The notes under the pieces are model-generated. The model saw nothing but the letters and a program-made list of their open reading frames with translations. It was not told the DNA's origin and did no database searches. A program made the translations under genes and the position numbers. 64,000 nucleotides of DNA from Imperialibacter sp040222815 (GTDB taxonomy: Bacteria; Bacteroidota; Bacteroidia; Cytophagales; Cyclobacteriaceae). This document shows, one piece after another, positions 33,478 through 42,318 of this stretch. Position 1 is the first letter of the stretch; the number at the start of each line of letters is the position of its first letter. Location of the stretch: positions 186,001 through 250,000 of the forward strand of contig NZ_JAVKCH010000019.1 in NCBI RefSeq assembly GCF_040222815.1, given 5' to 3'.

Positions 33478-36291
33478 ATGCCTAAAGACCCCAGTATCAA
33501 ATCAATTCTAATCATTGGAAGCGGCCCTATCGTCATCGGACAGGCCTGTGAATTCGACTATGCCGGTTCGCAAGCATCGAGGTCACTTCGTGAAGAAGGA
33601 ATAGAAGTTATACTGATTAACTCGAATCCAGCCACAATCATGACCGACAAGGTCACCGCTGATCACGTGTACCTGTTGCCGCTGGAGAAGAAATACATCA
33701 AACAGATACTTGAAAAGCACAAAATTGATGCGGTGCTGCCCACAATGGGTGGTCAAACTGCTCTCAACCTGGCCATCGATTGTGAAAAGGCGGGGCTTTG
33801 GGAAAAATATGGAGTCAGGATCATAGGTGTGGACATTGCCGCCATCGAGACCACCGAAGACCGGGAGAAATTCCGGCTGAAGATGCACGAGCTAAAGGTA
33901 AACGTGTGTAAAGGGGCAACGGCTACGTCATTCCTTCAGGGAAAGGAAATAGCACAGGAAATTGGCTTCCCCTTGGTTATCCGCCCGTCTTACACACTTG
34001 GTGGATCTGGTGGTGGGTTTGTTGAGAAGCCGGAAGAGTTTGATCAGGCACTGAACAATGGTCTACACGCCTCGCCTATTCACGAGGTACTGGTGGAACA
34101 AAGTATTCTGGGTTGGAAGGAATATGAAGTCGAATTGCTTCGTGACAATCTTGGCAACGTAATTATTATCTGCTCGATTGAGAACTTTGATCCTATGGGT
34201 GTGCATACTGGCGACTCAATTACTGTGGCGCCAGCCATGACCTTACCTGACACTATTTACCAGCACATGCGTGACCTGGCCATCAGAATGATGAATGGCA
34301 TTGGTATGTTTGCCGGAGGATGCAACGTGCAGTTTGCTGTTAATCCTGAAGACGACATGATCGTGGGCATTGAGATCAACCCAAGGGTGTCTCGTTCCTC
34401 GGCACTTGCCTCAAAGGCTACTGGCTATCCAATTGCCAAAATAGCGGCTAAACTGGCGATTGGCTATAACCTTGATGAGCTAAAAAACCAAATTACTGGC
34501 AGTACATCAGCATTTTTTGAGCCGGCGCTCGACTATGTCATTGTAAAGATTCCACGCTGGAACTTCGATAAATTCAAAGGCGCTGACCGTCGTCTCGGTC
34601 TTCAGATGAAGTCGGTCGGTGAAGTAATGGGCATCGGCCGTAACTTTCAGGAGGCGCTTCAAAAGGCTTGCCAGTCACTTGAGATAAAACGAAACGGCCT
34701 GGGTGCCGATGGCAAGGAAGTCACTAATCAGGAGCAAATCCTGGAGAGCCTCCGTCATCCAAGCTGGAACAGGCTTTTCCATGTATATGATGCCATTAAG
34801 CTGGGCATTCCGCTGAAGACCATTCACAAGCTCAGCAAAATTGATATGTGGTTCCTCGACCAGATTGAGGAGCTCCTAAAATTAGAGAATGAAATCGAAT
34901 CGTTTACGATAGAGACCATTCCGGCGGAAATTCTTCGAATAGCCAAAACCAAAGGTTACGCCGACCGACAAATCGCCCATCTTTTGGGTTGCCTGGAAAG
35001 CGAAGTGCACACCAAGCGTCACGCATTGGGAATAAAAAGGGTTTACAAACTTGTGGATACCTGCGCTGCGGAGTTTGAAGCGAAAACACCTTACTATTAT
35101 AGCACTTTTGATGACGAGAATGAGTCGGTAAGAAGTGACAGGAAGAAAGTTGTGATCCTGGGCTCTGGGCCCAACCGAATCGGTCAGGGAATCGAGTTTG
35201 ATTACTCTTGCGTGCACGGTGTGTTGGCAGCTAAGGAATGCGGCTACGAAACCATCATGATCAATTGCAATCCAGAGACGGTTTCTACTGACTTTGATAT
35301 TGCCGACAAGCTGTACTTCGAGCCAGTTTTCTGGGAGCATATCTACGACATCATTTTGCATGAGCAGCCGGAGGGTGTTATTGTGCAGTTAGGTGGGCAG
35401 ACAGCACTTAAGCTCGCAGAAAAGCTCGAAAGATATGGCATCAAGATTATCGGAACCGACTATAAGTCTCTTGACCTTGCGGAGGATAGAGGTAGCTTTT
35501 CTTCCCTGCTAAAGGAGAACAACATTCCGTATCCTGAGTTTGGTGTGATAGAAGATGCCGACCAGGCCATTGAGCTGTCGAAGAAGCTTGGTTTTCCTTT
35601 GCTGGTGCGTCCATCCTACGTTTTGGGAGGTCAAAGCATGAAAATTGTGATCAATGAGCAGGAGCTTGAGTCACATGTAATAGATCTTCTTAAAGACATT
35701 CCGGGTAACAAGGTACTTCTCGATCACTTCCTTGACGGTGCTATTGAAGCGGAGGCGGATGCTATTTGCGATGGAGAAGACGTTTACATTATTGGTATCA
35801 TGCAGCATATCGAGCCGGCGGGAATTCACTCTGGCGATTCCTATGCTGTGCTTCCTCCTTACAACCTGGGAGACTTCATTATTCGGCAGATTGAGCAGCA
35901 CACCAAAACCATTGCTTTGGCGCTGAAAACGGTTGGTCTTATCAACATTCAGTTTGCAATAAAAGATGACCAGGTGTATATTATTGAGGCAAACCCAAGG
36001 GCATCACGTACTGTGCCGTTTATATGCAAAGCCTACGATGAACCTTATGTGAACTATGCCACAAAGGTGATGTTAGGGGAGAAGAAAGTGAAGGATTTCA
36101 AATTTTCTCCGAAAAAACAGGGATATGCAATCAAGGTTCCCGTATTTTCTTTCAACAAGTTCCCCAATGTGAATAAGGAGCTTGGCCCGGAAATGAAATC
36201 GACGGGCGAAGCTATATATTTTATTGACGATCTGATGGATGACTACTTCTTAAAGATTTATTCAGAACGAAATCTTTATTTGAGTCGTTAA
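33478..36291 (+). CDS. carB: Carbamoyl-phosphate synthase large subunit, without the C-terminal allosteric domain
   Basis: Makes carbamoyl phosphate from bicarbonate, ATP and ammonia (from CarA) for arginine and pyrimidine synthesis. 937 residues: carboxyphosphate synthetase half (IIGSGPIVIGQACEFDYAG, GGSGGGFVEKPEEF, GIEINPRVSRSSALASKATG), oligomerisation region and carbamoyl-phosphate synthetase half (ILGSGPNRIGQGIEFDYSC, VRPSYVLGGQSM, IEANPRASRTVPF). E. coli CarB is 1073 residues with the MGS-like allosteric domain from about 937; this protein stops at that point (NLYLSR). carA is not in the window. Confidence 0.97.
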   Translation: MPKDPSIKSILIIGSGPIVIGQACEFDYAGSQASRSLREEGIEVILINSNPATIMTDKVTADHVYLLPLEKKYIKQILEKHKIDAVLPTMGGQTALNLAIDCEKAGLWEKYGVRIIGVDIAAIETTEDREKFRLKMHELKVNVCKGATATSFLQGKEIAQEIGFPLVIRPSYTLGGSGGGFVEKPEEFDQALNNGLHASPIHEVLVEQSILGWKEYEVELLRDNLGNVIIICSIENFDPMGVHTGDSITVAPAMTLPDTIYQHMRDLAIRMMNGIGMFAGGCNVQFAVNPEDDMIVGIEINPRVSRSSALASKATGYPIAKIAAKLAIGYNLDELKNQITGSTSAFFEPALDYVIVKIPRWNFDKFKGADRRLGLQMKSVGEVMGIGRNFQEALQKACQSLEIKRNGLGADGKEVTNQEQILESLRHPSWNRLFHVYDAIKLGIPLKTIHKLSKIDMWFLDQIEELLKLENEIESFTIETIPAEILRIAKTKGYADRQIAHLLGCLESEVHTKRHALGIKRVYKLVDTCAAEFEAKTPYYYSTFDDENESVRSDRKKVVILGSGPNRIGQGIEFDYSCVHGVLAAKECGYETIMINCNPETVSTDFDIADKLYFEPVFWEHIYDIILHEQPEGVIVQLGGQTALKLAEKLERYGIKIIGTDYKSLDLAEDRGSFSSLLKENNIPYPEFGVIEDADQAIELSKKLGFPLLVRPSYVLGGQSMKIVINEQELESHVIDLLKDIPGNKVLLDHFLDGAIEAEADAICDGEDVYIIGIMQHIEPAGIHSGDSYAVLPPYNLGDFIIRQIEQHTKTIALALKTVGLINIQFAIKDDQVYIIEANPRASRTVPFICKAYDEPYVNYATKVMLGEKKVKDFKFSPKKQGYAIKVPVFSFNKFPNVNKELGPEMKSTGEAIYFIDDLMDDYFLKIYSERNLYLSR

Positions 36292-36317
36292 ACAGTAAGA
36301 CTTAAAATTTAAAGCAG

Positions 36318-36578
36318 ATGTTTAAATTCATTCTCATACTCTTAATATTCTTTTACGTCTTCTATAAAGTAGGCGGCTTCATCATGAGGGCCCTTTATTT
36401 TGGATCGGGGAGACAATATCAGCAGCGCCAGCAGCAACAGTATAGGAGCAGAACAACGACCAACGCCCGCCACGAGGAAATAAAAGTGGACTATATCCCT
36501 GAAGACGAGGTGAAAAAACGGAAATCATCGTCAGGGAAGATAGGTGGGGAGTACGTAGATTATGAGGAGGTAAAATAG
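36318..36578 (+). CDS. DUF4834 family small membrane protein
   Basis: 86 residues: one N-terminal membrane helix (FKFILILLIFFYVFYKVGGFI), then a Gln/Arg-rich stretch (RQYQQRQQQQYRSR) and an acidic tail with IKVDYIPEDEVKKRK and the end GEYVDYEEVK. This is the layout of the Bacteroidota family DUF4834. Function unknown. It begins 26 bases after carB and is followed by a strong terminator, so it is the last gene of the carB transcript. Confidence 0.85.
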   Translation: MFKFILILLIFFYVFYKVGGFIMRALYFGSGRQYQQRQQQQYRSRTTTNARHEEIKVDYIPEDEVKKRKSSSGKIGGEYVDYEEVK

Positions 36579-36607
36579 ACTGCTGACAATATTTTGATTT
36601 TATAGTG

Positions 36608-36637
36608 AAAAGCGCTTCAATTGAAGCGCTTTTGTTT
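36608..36637 (+). terminator. Terminator after the DUF4834 gene
   Basis: Perfect palindrome, AAAAGCGCTTCAA at 36608-36620 mirrored by TTGAAGCGCTTTT at 36621-36633, with further T after it. Strong intrinsic terminator, probably bidirectional. Confidence 0.85.
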
Positions 36638-36712
36638 TTTTCTGATGGCAAGTAAGACTTCGATCACTTGACGATTTGGAAATAGTATTATTTTTATGAT
36701 AATTTAGCTTTT

Positions 36713-38440
36713 ATGAATAAGAGAATATTATTCTACCTGCTTGTAGCTTCGTTTTTTCTATCTGTGGCAGCTCCTGTAGTTGCCCAGGAACAGGAAGCCG
36801 AAGATCCTTTTGCCGATTATTCCTATTTGTGGGAGAACACAAAAAAGAAGAAAAAGAAAAAAGACAAGAAAGCTGAGAAGGTTGATCAGCCAACGGTGGC
36901 AGCCGATACCCTCACTGCACCAGTACCCGTGGTCGACACACTCACGCTGCCAACACAGCCTCTTGACTCAATAACACCAGTTACTACTTACCAGGCTGAT
37001 ACAATTCCAGCAACAGACAGTCTGCAGGCGCCCATTGAGGAGGAAAAATTTGAGAGTGAGCCAGAAGAAGAAAAAAAGATAAAGGAGCCGAAGGAAGAAC
37101 GGGAAAAAAGGGAAGTTGCACCAGTTCCTGAAGATTTCAGGGCTGGGCCGCCCGACAGTGAATCCGGAGGTTCTTTCACCGGAGGGCTGACCTACACAAA
37201 GATTGGAGATGAGAATTTTGTAGGCTTGGTACTCGCTCCGGAATTCAAAATTTGGAAAATAGGTCTGGGCCTCAATGTGCCTGTACTGTACGGGCTGGAG
37301 AGCCAGGCGATACGGACGGAGATTTTTGAAGGCGGTGTTGGTGCTGCCAGGTTGATCAGATACATCAGGTATGGTTCGCAAAAAAGAGACCCGGTCTATG
37401 TCCGAGTTGGTGAGCTGAATAATACCATGATTGGTTTTGGAGGGTTGGTTAACAACTATACTAACACTACTAGTTACGAAAAGAGGAAGCTTGGGCTTCA
37501 CTACGACCTGAATTTCAAGGGCCTGTTTGGGCTGGAAGGGATGTACAGCGACTTTGACCCCGCCTCGCTCAATCTGCTGGCTGTAAGGCCCTACGTGCGC
37601 CCCATGGCCTGGACGATTATCCCGATAGTTAGAACACTGGAAATTGGAGCCACTGTTATCAAAGACAAAGACCAGACCCAGCGGCCAACCAGCGACAGCA
37701 CTTTTGTGGTGAATCAATTTACCGCTGACGGTGTGGGTGCTTTTGGCCTTGATGCAGGTATCAATCTGCTGAGGGTTCCTTTTATTCAGATTGACGCATT
37801 CTTCAACTATTCTAAGCTAAACGTTGGCACCACTGCCCTGACAGACTCAATTGCTACAATATATGCCTCACAGGGTGATACAAGGGAATTTACAGATGGC
37901 CACGGAATCAGCGGTGGAATCAATTTTCGTTTCAATTTCATCGCTGACCTTCTCAGCACTGACATGAGAATTGAACGCCTTAACTATACCGCTAATTATC
38001 TCCCCCAGTTCTTCGATGCCTCCTATGAACTGAACAAGGATGCACGCCTGCTTTCGTTAGCTAATGCGGAGAAAATGAGCGGAATCTACGGGAGCCTGAC
38101 AGGGCACATACTACAGAAGGTGCAGCTTGGTGGCAGCATTTTGTTGCCCGACGATGTTTCTGAAACGGCTCCGGCGGTGGTGAGGTTAAATGCCGATGTT
38201 GACAGGCTCGGCGACAAAGTGTCGATTCACGGAAGCTATGTGAAAGGCAATCTGTCCACTCTGAAAGACGCATTTAAGCTTGACGAAAGATCCCTGGCCA
38301 AGGTTCGCTTCATTTATCACCTCAATAGGTTTTTGGCGGCAGGCGTTGATTACTACTGGGCCTTTGCGCCAACAGCGGACGGCTCCTATAAGGCCACGCA
38401 GTATTTCTCGCCCTACTTTGGAGTAAGTATTAAGTTTTAG
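36713..38440 (+). CDS. Outer-membrane beta-barrel-like protein with a long charged linker, unknown
   Basis: 575 residues with a signal peptide (ILFYLLVASFFLSVAAPVVAQ). Residues about 30-145 are low-complexity: a run of lysines (KKKKKKKDKK), then Thr/Pro/Asp-rich repeats around DTLT and an acidic Lys/Glu stretch (EEEKKIKEPKEEREKRE). The remainder (about 150-575) is rich in alternating aromatic and polar segments and ends FSPYFGVSIKF, as in outer-membrane barrels. I do not recognise the family. The linker could reach through the periplasm to peptidoglycan. Monocistronic between the terminator at 36608 and accD. Confidence 0.75.
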   Translation: MNKRILFYLLVASFFLSVAAPVVAQEQEAEDPFADYSYLWENTKKKKKKKDKKAEKVDQPTVAADTLTAPVPVVDTLTLPTQPLDSITPVTTYQADTIPATDSLQAPIEEEKFESEPEEEKKIKEPKEEREKREVAPVPEDFRAGPPDSESGGSFTGGLTYTKIGDENFVGLVLAPEFKIWKIGLGLNVPVLYGLESQAIRTEIFEGGVGAARLIRYIRYGSQKRDPVYVRVGELNNTMIGFGGLVNNYTNTTSYEKRKLGLHYDLNFKGLFGLEGMYSDFDPASLNLLAVRPYVRPMAWTIIPIVRTLEIGATVIKDKDQTQRPTSDSTFVVNQFTADGVGAFGLDAGINLLRVPFIQIDAFFNYSKLNVGTTALTDSIATIYASQGDTREFTDGHGISGGINFRFNFIADLLSTDMRIERLNYTANYLPQFFDASYELNKDARLLSLANAEKMSGIYGSLTGHILQKVQLGGSILLPDDVSETAPAVVRLNADVDRLGDKVSIHGSYVKGNLSTLKDAFKLDERSLAKVRFIYHLNRFLAAGVDYYWAFAPTADGSYKATQYFSPYFGVSIKF

Positions 38441-38543
38441 GGGCTAGTGGGAGTCGCAAATTTGAATCAGCAATGGTGGGTTATTCATTGCATGCGGGAA
38501 CTTAGCATCTGCTTAATTCGTCGTTACTTTTAAAGAATATCTA

Positions 38544-38551
38544 ATATCTTT
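38544..38551 (+). promoter_or_regulatory. accD: accD -7 element
   Basis: TATCTTTG matches TAnnTTTG, 24 bases before the ATG at 38575. No good TTTG at -33. Confidence 0.5.
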
Positions 38552-38574
38552 GCAGTCCAACAATTGGAAACAGT

Positions 38575-39417
38575 ATGGCGTGGTTTAAGAGACAGGACAA
38601 GGGAATATTAACACCGACGGACGAGAAGAGAGAGGCACCTGACGGACTATGGTACAAGACGCCAAGTGGTAATATCATCCATATCCGGGAGCTGAAAAAT
38701 AACGCTTACGTTTGCCCCGACGACGACTTTCACGTGCGTATTGGATCAAAAGAGTATTTCGAAATACTTTTTGACAACAATAAGTTTCAGGAGCTCGATG
38801 CCAACATGAAGTCGGCTGACCCGCTCAAGTTCACTGACTCGGCCCCCTATCCAAAGCGCATTGAGGCCTCTATTAAGAAGACTGGGCTGAATGATGCTGT
38901 GAGATCGGCAGTGGGCAAAATGAACGGCTCCGAAATAGTAATTGCCTGCATGGATTTCACCTTTATTGGCGGCTCAATGGGTTCGGTCGTGGGGGAGAAA
39001 ATCGCCAGGGCAATCGATCATAGCCTTAAGCATAAGATTCCATTCCTTATGATTTCCAAATCAGGGGGTGCCAGAATGATGGAGGCAGGCTTCTCGCTGA
39101 TGCAGATGGCTAAAACATCGGCAAAATTGGCGCTCTTGTCCGAAGCAAAAATACCCTATATCTCATTATTAACGGATCCAACTACCGGCGGTGTAACAGC
39201 TTCATTTGCGATGCTTGGGGACTTTAATATAGCAGAGCCTGGAGCATTAATTGGTTTTGCCGGGCCAAGGGTCATCCGTGAAACGATTGGAAAAGATCTT
39301 CCTAAGGGCTTTCAAAGTGCTGAGTTTGTGCTTGATCACGGTTTTCTGGACTTTATTGTCGATAGAAGGAACCTGAAGACAAAACTTACCAATCTCTTGA
39401 AGCTCATCAATAATTAA
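38575..39417 (+). CDS. accD: Acetyl-CoA carboxylase carboxyltransferase subunit beta, zinc ribbon degenerate
   Basis: Transfers carboxyl from biotin to acetyl-CoA to make malonyl-CoA for fatty acid synthesis, as the AccA/AccD pair. 280 residues with the crotonase-like core (DFTFIGGSMGSVVGEKI, MISKSGGARMMEAGFSL, TDPTTGGVTASFAMLGD, LIGFAGPRVIRETIGKDLP). In the N-terminal zinc ribbon only one of the four usual Cys remains: WYKTPSGNI in place of WxKCDSCG, and VCPDDDFHVR in place of VCPKCDHH. accA is not in the window. Bacteroidota AccD commonly looks like this. Confidence 0.95.
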   Translation: MAWFKRQDKGILTPTDEKREAPDGLWYKTPSGNIIHIRELKNNAYVCPDDDFHVRIGSKEYFEILFDNNKFQELDANMKSADPLKFTDSAPYPKRIEASIKKTGLNDAVRSAVGKMNGSEIVIACMDFTFIGGSMGSVVGEKIARAIDHSLKHKIPFLMISKSGGARMMEAGFSLMQMAKTSAKLALLSEAKIPYISLLTDPTTGGVTASFAMLGDFNIAEPGALIGFAGPRVIRETIGKDLPKGFQSAEFVLDHGFLDFIVDRRNLKTKLTNLLKLINN

Positions 39418-39494
39418 TTTATAAAAGCTGATAACTAAACCGGGCACGCAGGGTTAAACCATAGCACTTGCTAATTATATTCAAATTTTCAGTG

Positions 39495-39531
39495 TTTGGT
39501 TAATGGAAAACCCGTGTTATAGATATATTTG
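39495..39531 (+). promoter_or_regulatory. Possible nqrF promoter
   Basis: TATATTTG at 39524-39531 is a full -7 match, 37 bases before the nqrF ATG. TTTG at 39495-39498 lies 25 bases upstream of it, a little far for -33. It would give nqrF its own transcript. Confidence 0.5.
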
Positions 39532-39568
39532 TGTCTGTTAAGTAAGAACCAAAAATCTTTCATAGTCA

Positions 39569-40867
39569 ATGACATCTATTGTTCTAACTTCTATTGTAGC
39601 CTTTACCGTCATCATTCTTTTGTTGGTGGCAATTCTTCTGGTGGCTCAGGCCAAGCTGGTTCAACAAGGCGACGTGCGGATCATTGTTAACGGGGACGAG
39701 AAGAACCCCCTTATAGCAGCAGCTGGCACAAGCCTACTGTCGACATTGTCTGGCCAAAAAATATTTCTTCCCTCAGCTTGTGGTGGAGGTGGTACTTGTG
39801 CCATGTGTAAATGTAAGGTGCTGGATGGTGGAGGCGACGTTCTTCCCACAGAAGTTGGTCACCTGAGCAGAAGCGAGCAAAAGGAGCACGTGAGGCTTGG
39901 CTGCCAGGTGAAGGTGAAGCAAGACATGAGAATAGAGATACCTGAAGAGATTTTCGGTATCAAGAAATGGGAGGCAACTGTTGTTAGAAACTACAACGTG
40001 GCTTCATTTATCAAAGAATTTGTTGTTGAGATTCCAGAGGATATGGACTACCAGGCCGGTGGTTATATTCAGATTGAGGTGCCAAAATGTACGGTTGATT
40101 TCAAAGACATGGACATTACTGCCCACCCTAAGGAGCACGATGATCCAATGAAATTTCAGAAGGAGTGGGATAAATTTGGTCTTTGGGATTTGAAAATGGT
40201 TAACCCTGAATCTGCTGAAAGAGCCTACTCTATGGCGTCTTATCCAGCTGAGGGCAGAGAAATCATGCTAAACGTGAGGATCGCTACACCTCCATGGGAC
40301 AGAGCAAATAATGGCTGGATGAAAGTTAATCCGGGCTTAGCTTCTTCGTACATCTTTTCAAGAAAGCCGGGCGACAAGGTAACAATTTCAGGCCCTTATG
40401 GAGAGTTCTTCATTAATCCTTCTGACGCAGAAATGCTGTACGTAGGTGGAGGCGCTGGTATGGCACCAATGAGATCACACCTTTATCAGCTTTTCAAAAC
40501 GTTGAAAACCGGCAGAACCGTCACTTTTTGGTATGGTGGCCGTTCGAAAAGAGAACTATTTTACCTTGACCACTTTTATCAGCTAGAAAAGGCTTTTTCT
40601 AACTTCAAATTCTTTGTAGTGCTTTCGGAGCCATTGCCCGAGGATAACTGGAAAGTGAAGAAAGATGTAAACGACAAAGAGGGAGACGGATTCCTGGGCT
40701 TTGTGCACCAGGCTGTAATTGACCAATATCTCAGCAAGCACGAGTCTCCTGAAGAGATAGAGCTTTACTTCTGCGGACCTCCTATGATGAACTCCGCAGT
40801 TCAGAAAATGGGAGAGGATTTTGGTATCCCGGATGAAAATATTCGATTTGATGACTTCGGAGGATAA
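39569..40867 (+). CDS. nqrF: Na+-translocating NADH:quinone reductase subunit F
   Basis: NADH-oxidising entry subunit of the Na+-pumping NQR complex. 432 residues: one N-terminal membrane helix, a 2Fe-2S ferredoxin domain with CGGGGTCAMCKC plus a fourth Cys in RLGCQV, then an FAD domain (RAYSMASYPAEG, SGPYGEFFI) and an NADH-binding domain (MLYVGGGAGMAPMRSHL, ELYFCGPPMMNSAV). The C-terminus is IRFDDFGG. NqrA-E are not next to it, which is unusual because nqrABCDEF is normally one operon. A terminator follows at 40888. Confidence 0.97.
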   Translation: MTSIVLTSIVAFTVIILLLVAILLVAQAKLVQQGDVRIIVNGDEKNPLIAAAGTSLLSTLSGQKIFLPSACGGGGTCAMCKCKVLDGGGDVLPTEVGHLSRSEQKEHVRLGCQVKVKQDMRIEIPEEIFGIKKWEATVVRNYNVASFIKEFVVEIPEDMDYQAGGYIQIEVPKCTVDFKDMDITAHPKEHDDPMKFQKEWDKFGLWDLKMVNPESAERAYSMASYPAEGREIMLNVRIATPPWDRANNGWMKVNPGLASSYIFSRKPGDKVTISGPYGEFFINPSDAEMLYVGGGAGMAPMRSHLYQLFKTLKTGRTVTFWYGGRSKRELFYLDHFYQLEKAFSNFKFFVVLSEPLPEDNWKVKKDVNDKEGDGFLGFVHQAVIDQYLSKHESPEEIELYFCGPPMMNSAVQKMGEDFGIPDENIRFDDFGG

Positions 40868-40887
40868 TCTCTGAATCAAGACACTGT

Positions 40888-40920
40888 AAAAGGGAAAAAT
40901 GAAAATTTTTCCCTTTTTTT
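40888..40920 (+). terminator. Terminator after nqrF
   Basis: AGGGAAAAAT (40891-40900) pairs with ATTTTTCCCT (40905-40914), with a 4-base loop and a run of seven T. The stem contains an ATG at 40899 that opens a longer frame of the next gene; the hairpin argues against its use. Confidence 0.9.
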
Positions 40921-40943
40921 ATGATTCAATCTCAAGCGAGCAA

Positions 40944-42101
40944 ATGGACTTCAAGCTTTTTTTCGACCCGGTTTCTTCAGATGTCACCAAAGCATTGCCG
41001 AAGTCTGCATTTCTAAAGAGCATCAGGATATTCTCCAACAAGATGCCCGACCTGAAGAACACTGACATAGCAATTGTTGGGATCAAAGAGCACAGAGGCG
41101 AAAACAGTGGTGAAGGCATTGATCAATCGGCAGATGCAATTCGAAAAAAGCTTTATGGGCTGAGCAAAGGGCTTGGTAAGAATAACATCGTTGATCTCGG
41201 CAATTTGCGAAACGGGCCGACCGCCGAAGACACCGTTCTAAGACTGAAAGAGGTGGTGCAATCGCTGCTGGAAAAGGATATTCTGCCAATTATTGTCGGG
41301 GGCTCACATGATATCGACTATGGCCAGTACATGGCATATGAGGCTTTCGACAAGATGATCTCGGTGCTTGGCGTTGACAGTTCATTCGATTTAGAGGACG
41401 ATAAAAAGGCCTCAGACGCTGATCGTCGACTACATAGAATCCTTGTTCATCAGCCTAACTACCTTTTTAACTATACTCACCTTGCTTTCCAAACCTACCT
41501 GGTTGACCAGCAGGCGCTGAACATTGTCGAGAAATTTTATTTTGAAGCTGTACGCCTCGGGGTCTTGAGAGAAAGTATTGACGAAATGGAACCGTCTATC
41601 CGGCAGGCTGACATGCTGAGCTTCGACATATCGGCACTGAGCTCTATTTATGCACCAGGCGGGCAACATGCACAGGTTTTCGGCCTTACTGGTGAGGAGG
41701 CTTGCCAAATTTGCTGGTATGCGGGCAACAGCGAGAAGCTCAGTTCTGCTGGCTTCTATGGCTACAACCTGCTGAAGGACGACATCCGTAGCTCAACCGC
41801 CATGGTTACAGCTACGATGATCTGGTACTTTATAGAGGGGTATTATCATAGAAAAGACGACAGACACTTTAGGGAGAAAGACTACACCAAATACGTGGTG
41901 TCGATGAACAACCAGCCCTCAACCATTACCTTTTTCAAGAGCCAGTCGTCGGAAAAGTGGTGGATGGAAGTGCCATATCCGGGAGGAAAAGCCAAGTACA
42001 GCAGAAATAGCATTGTGCCGTGTAGCTACAAAGATTATGAAACGGCTACCAAAGGTGAAATTCCGGAAAGGTGGATGACCACCCATGCAAAGCTGAATTA
42101 A
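40944..42101 (+). CDS. Arginase/formimidoylglutamase-fold protein with degenerate metal site
   Basis: 385 residues from ATG at 40944 (MDFKLFFDPVS). The earlier ATG at 40899 lies inside the nqrF terminator. It has the ureohydrolase fold with IVGIKEHRG and the three metal motifs in changed form: GGSHDID keeps the His; VDSSFDLED stands for DAHxD, so the middle His is Ser; and SFDISALSS stands for SxDxDxxDP, so the second Asp is Ser. Two of six Mn ligands are thus missing. Activity on arginine or formimidoylglutamate is doubtful. Ends in a 4-base overlap with the convergent pspC-like gene. Confidence 0.8.
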   Translation: MDFKLFFDPVSSDVTKALPKSAFLKSIRIFSNKMPDLKNTDIAIVGIKEHRGENSGEGIDQSADAIRKKLYGLSKGLGKNNIVDLGNLRNGPTAEDTVLRLKEVVQSLLEKDILPIIVGGSHDIDYGQYMAYEAFDKMISVLGVDSSFDLEDDKKASDADRRLHRILVHQPNYLFNYTHLAFQTYLVDQQALNIVEKFYFEAVRLGVLRESIDEMEPSIRQADMLSFDISALSSIYAPGGQHAQVFGLTGEEACQICWYAGNSEKLSSAGFYGYNLLKDDIRSSTAMVTATMIWYFIEGYYHRKDDRHFREKDYTKYVVSMNNQPSTITFFKSQSSEKWWMEVPYPGGKAKYSRNSIVPCSYKDYETATKGEIPERWMTTHAKLN

Positions 42102-42283
42102 CTTTCTGGCACTACTATCCACATGATGATGTATACAAGTATGCCTGGAAAGGCGGCGCTGAGTAGAGACAGGACAACATAACCAAGGCGAACCATGGTA
42201 GGATCCCACCCAAAGTAGTCGGCAATTCCTGCGCAAACACCGCCCAGCATTTTATCTCTTGATCTTGTTAGTCTTTGAGTCAT
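42098..42283 (-). CDS. PspC domain small membrane protein
   Basis: 61 residues forming essentially one PspC domain: LTRSRDKMLGGVCAGIADYF, GWDPTMVRLGYVVLSL and a C-terminal membrane helix ending IIMWIVVPES. In E. coli PspC helps turn on the phage-shock response; stand-alone PspC proteins are common in Bacteroidota and their role is not settled. Tail-to-tail with the arginase-like gene, overlapping four bases. Confidence 0.9.
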   Translation of the reverse strand: MTQRLTRSRDKMLGGVCAGIADYFGWDPTMVRLGYVVLSLLSAAFPGILVYIIMWIVVPES

Positions 42284-42318
42284 GTTAAATAAGGTTTATG
42301 GAATATAGGCGAACGCAA

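Noticed and set aside
40899..40943. Upstream ATG extending the arginase-like protein by 15 residues
   Set aside because: The ATG is inside the nqrF terminator hairpin and the extra residues are unlike the family; ATG 40944 is better.
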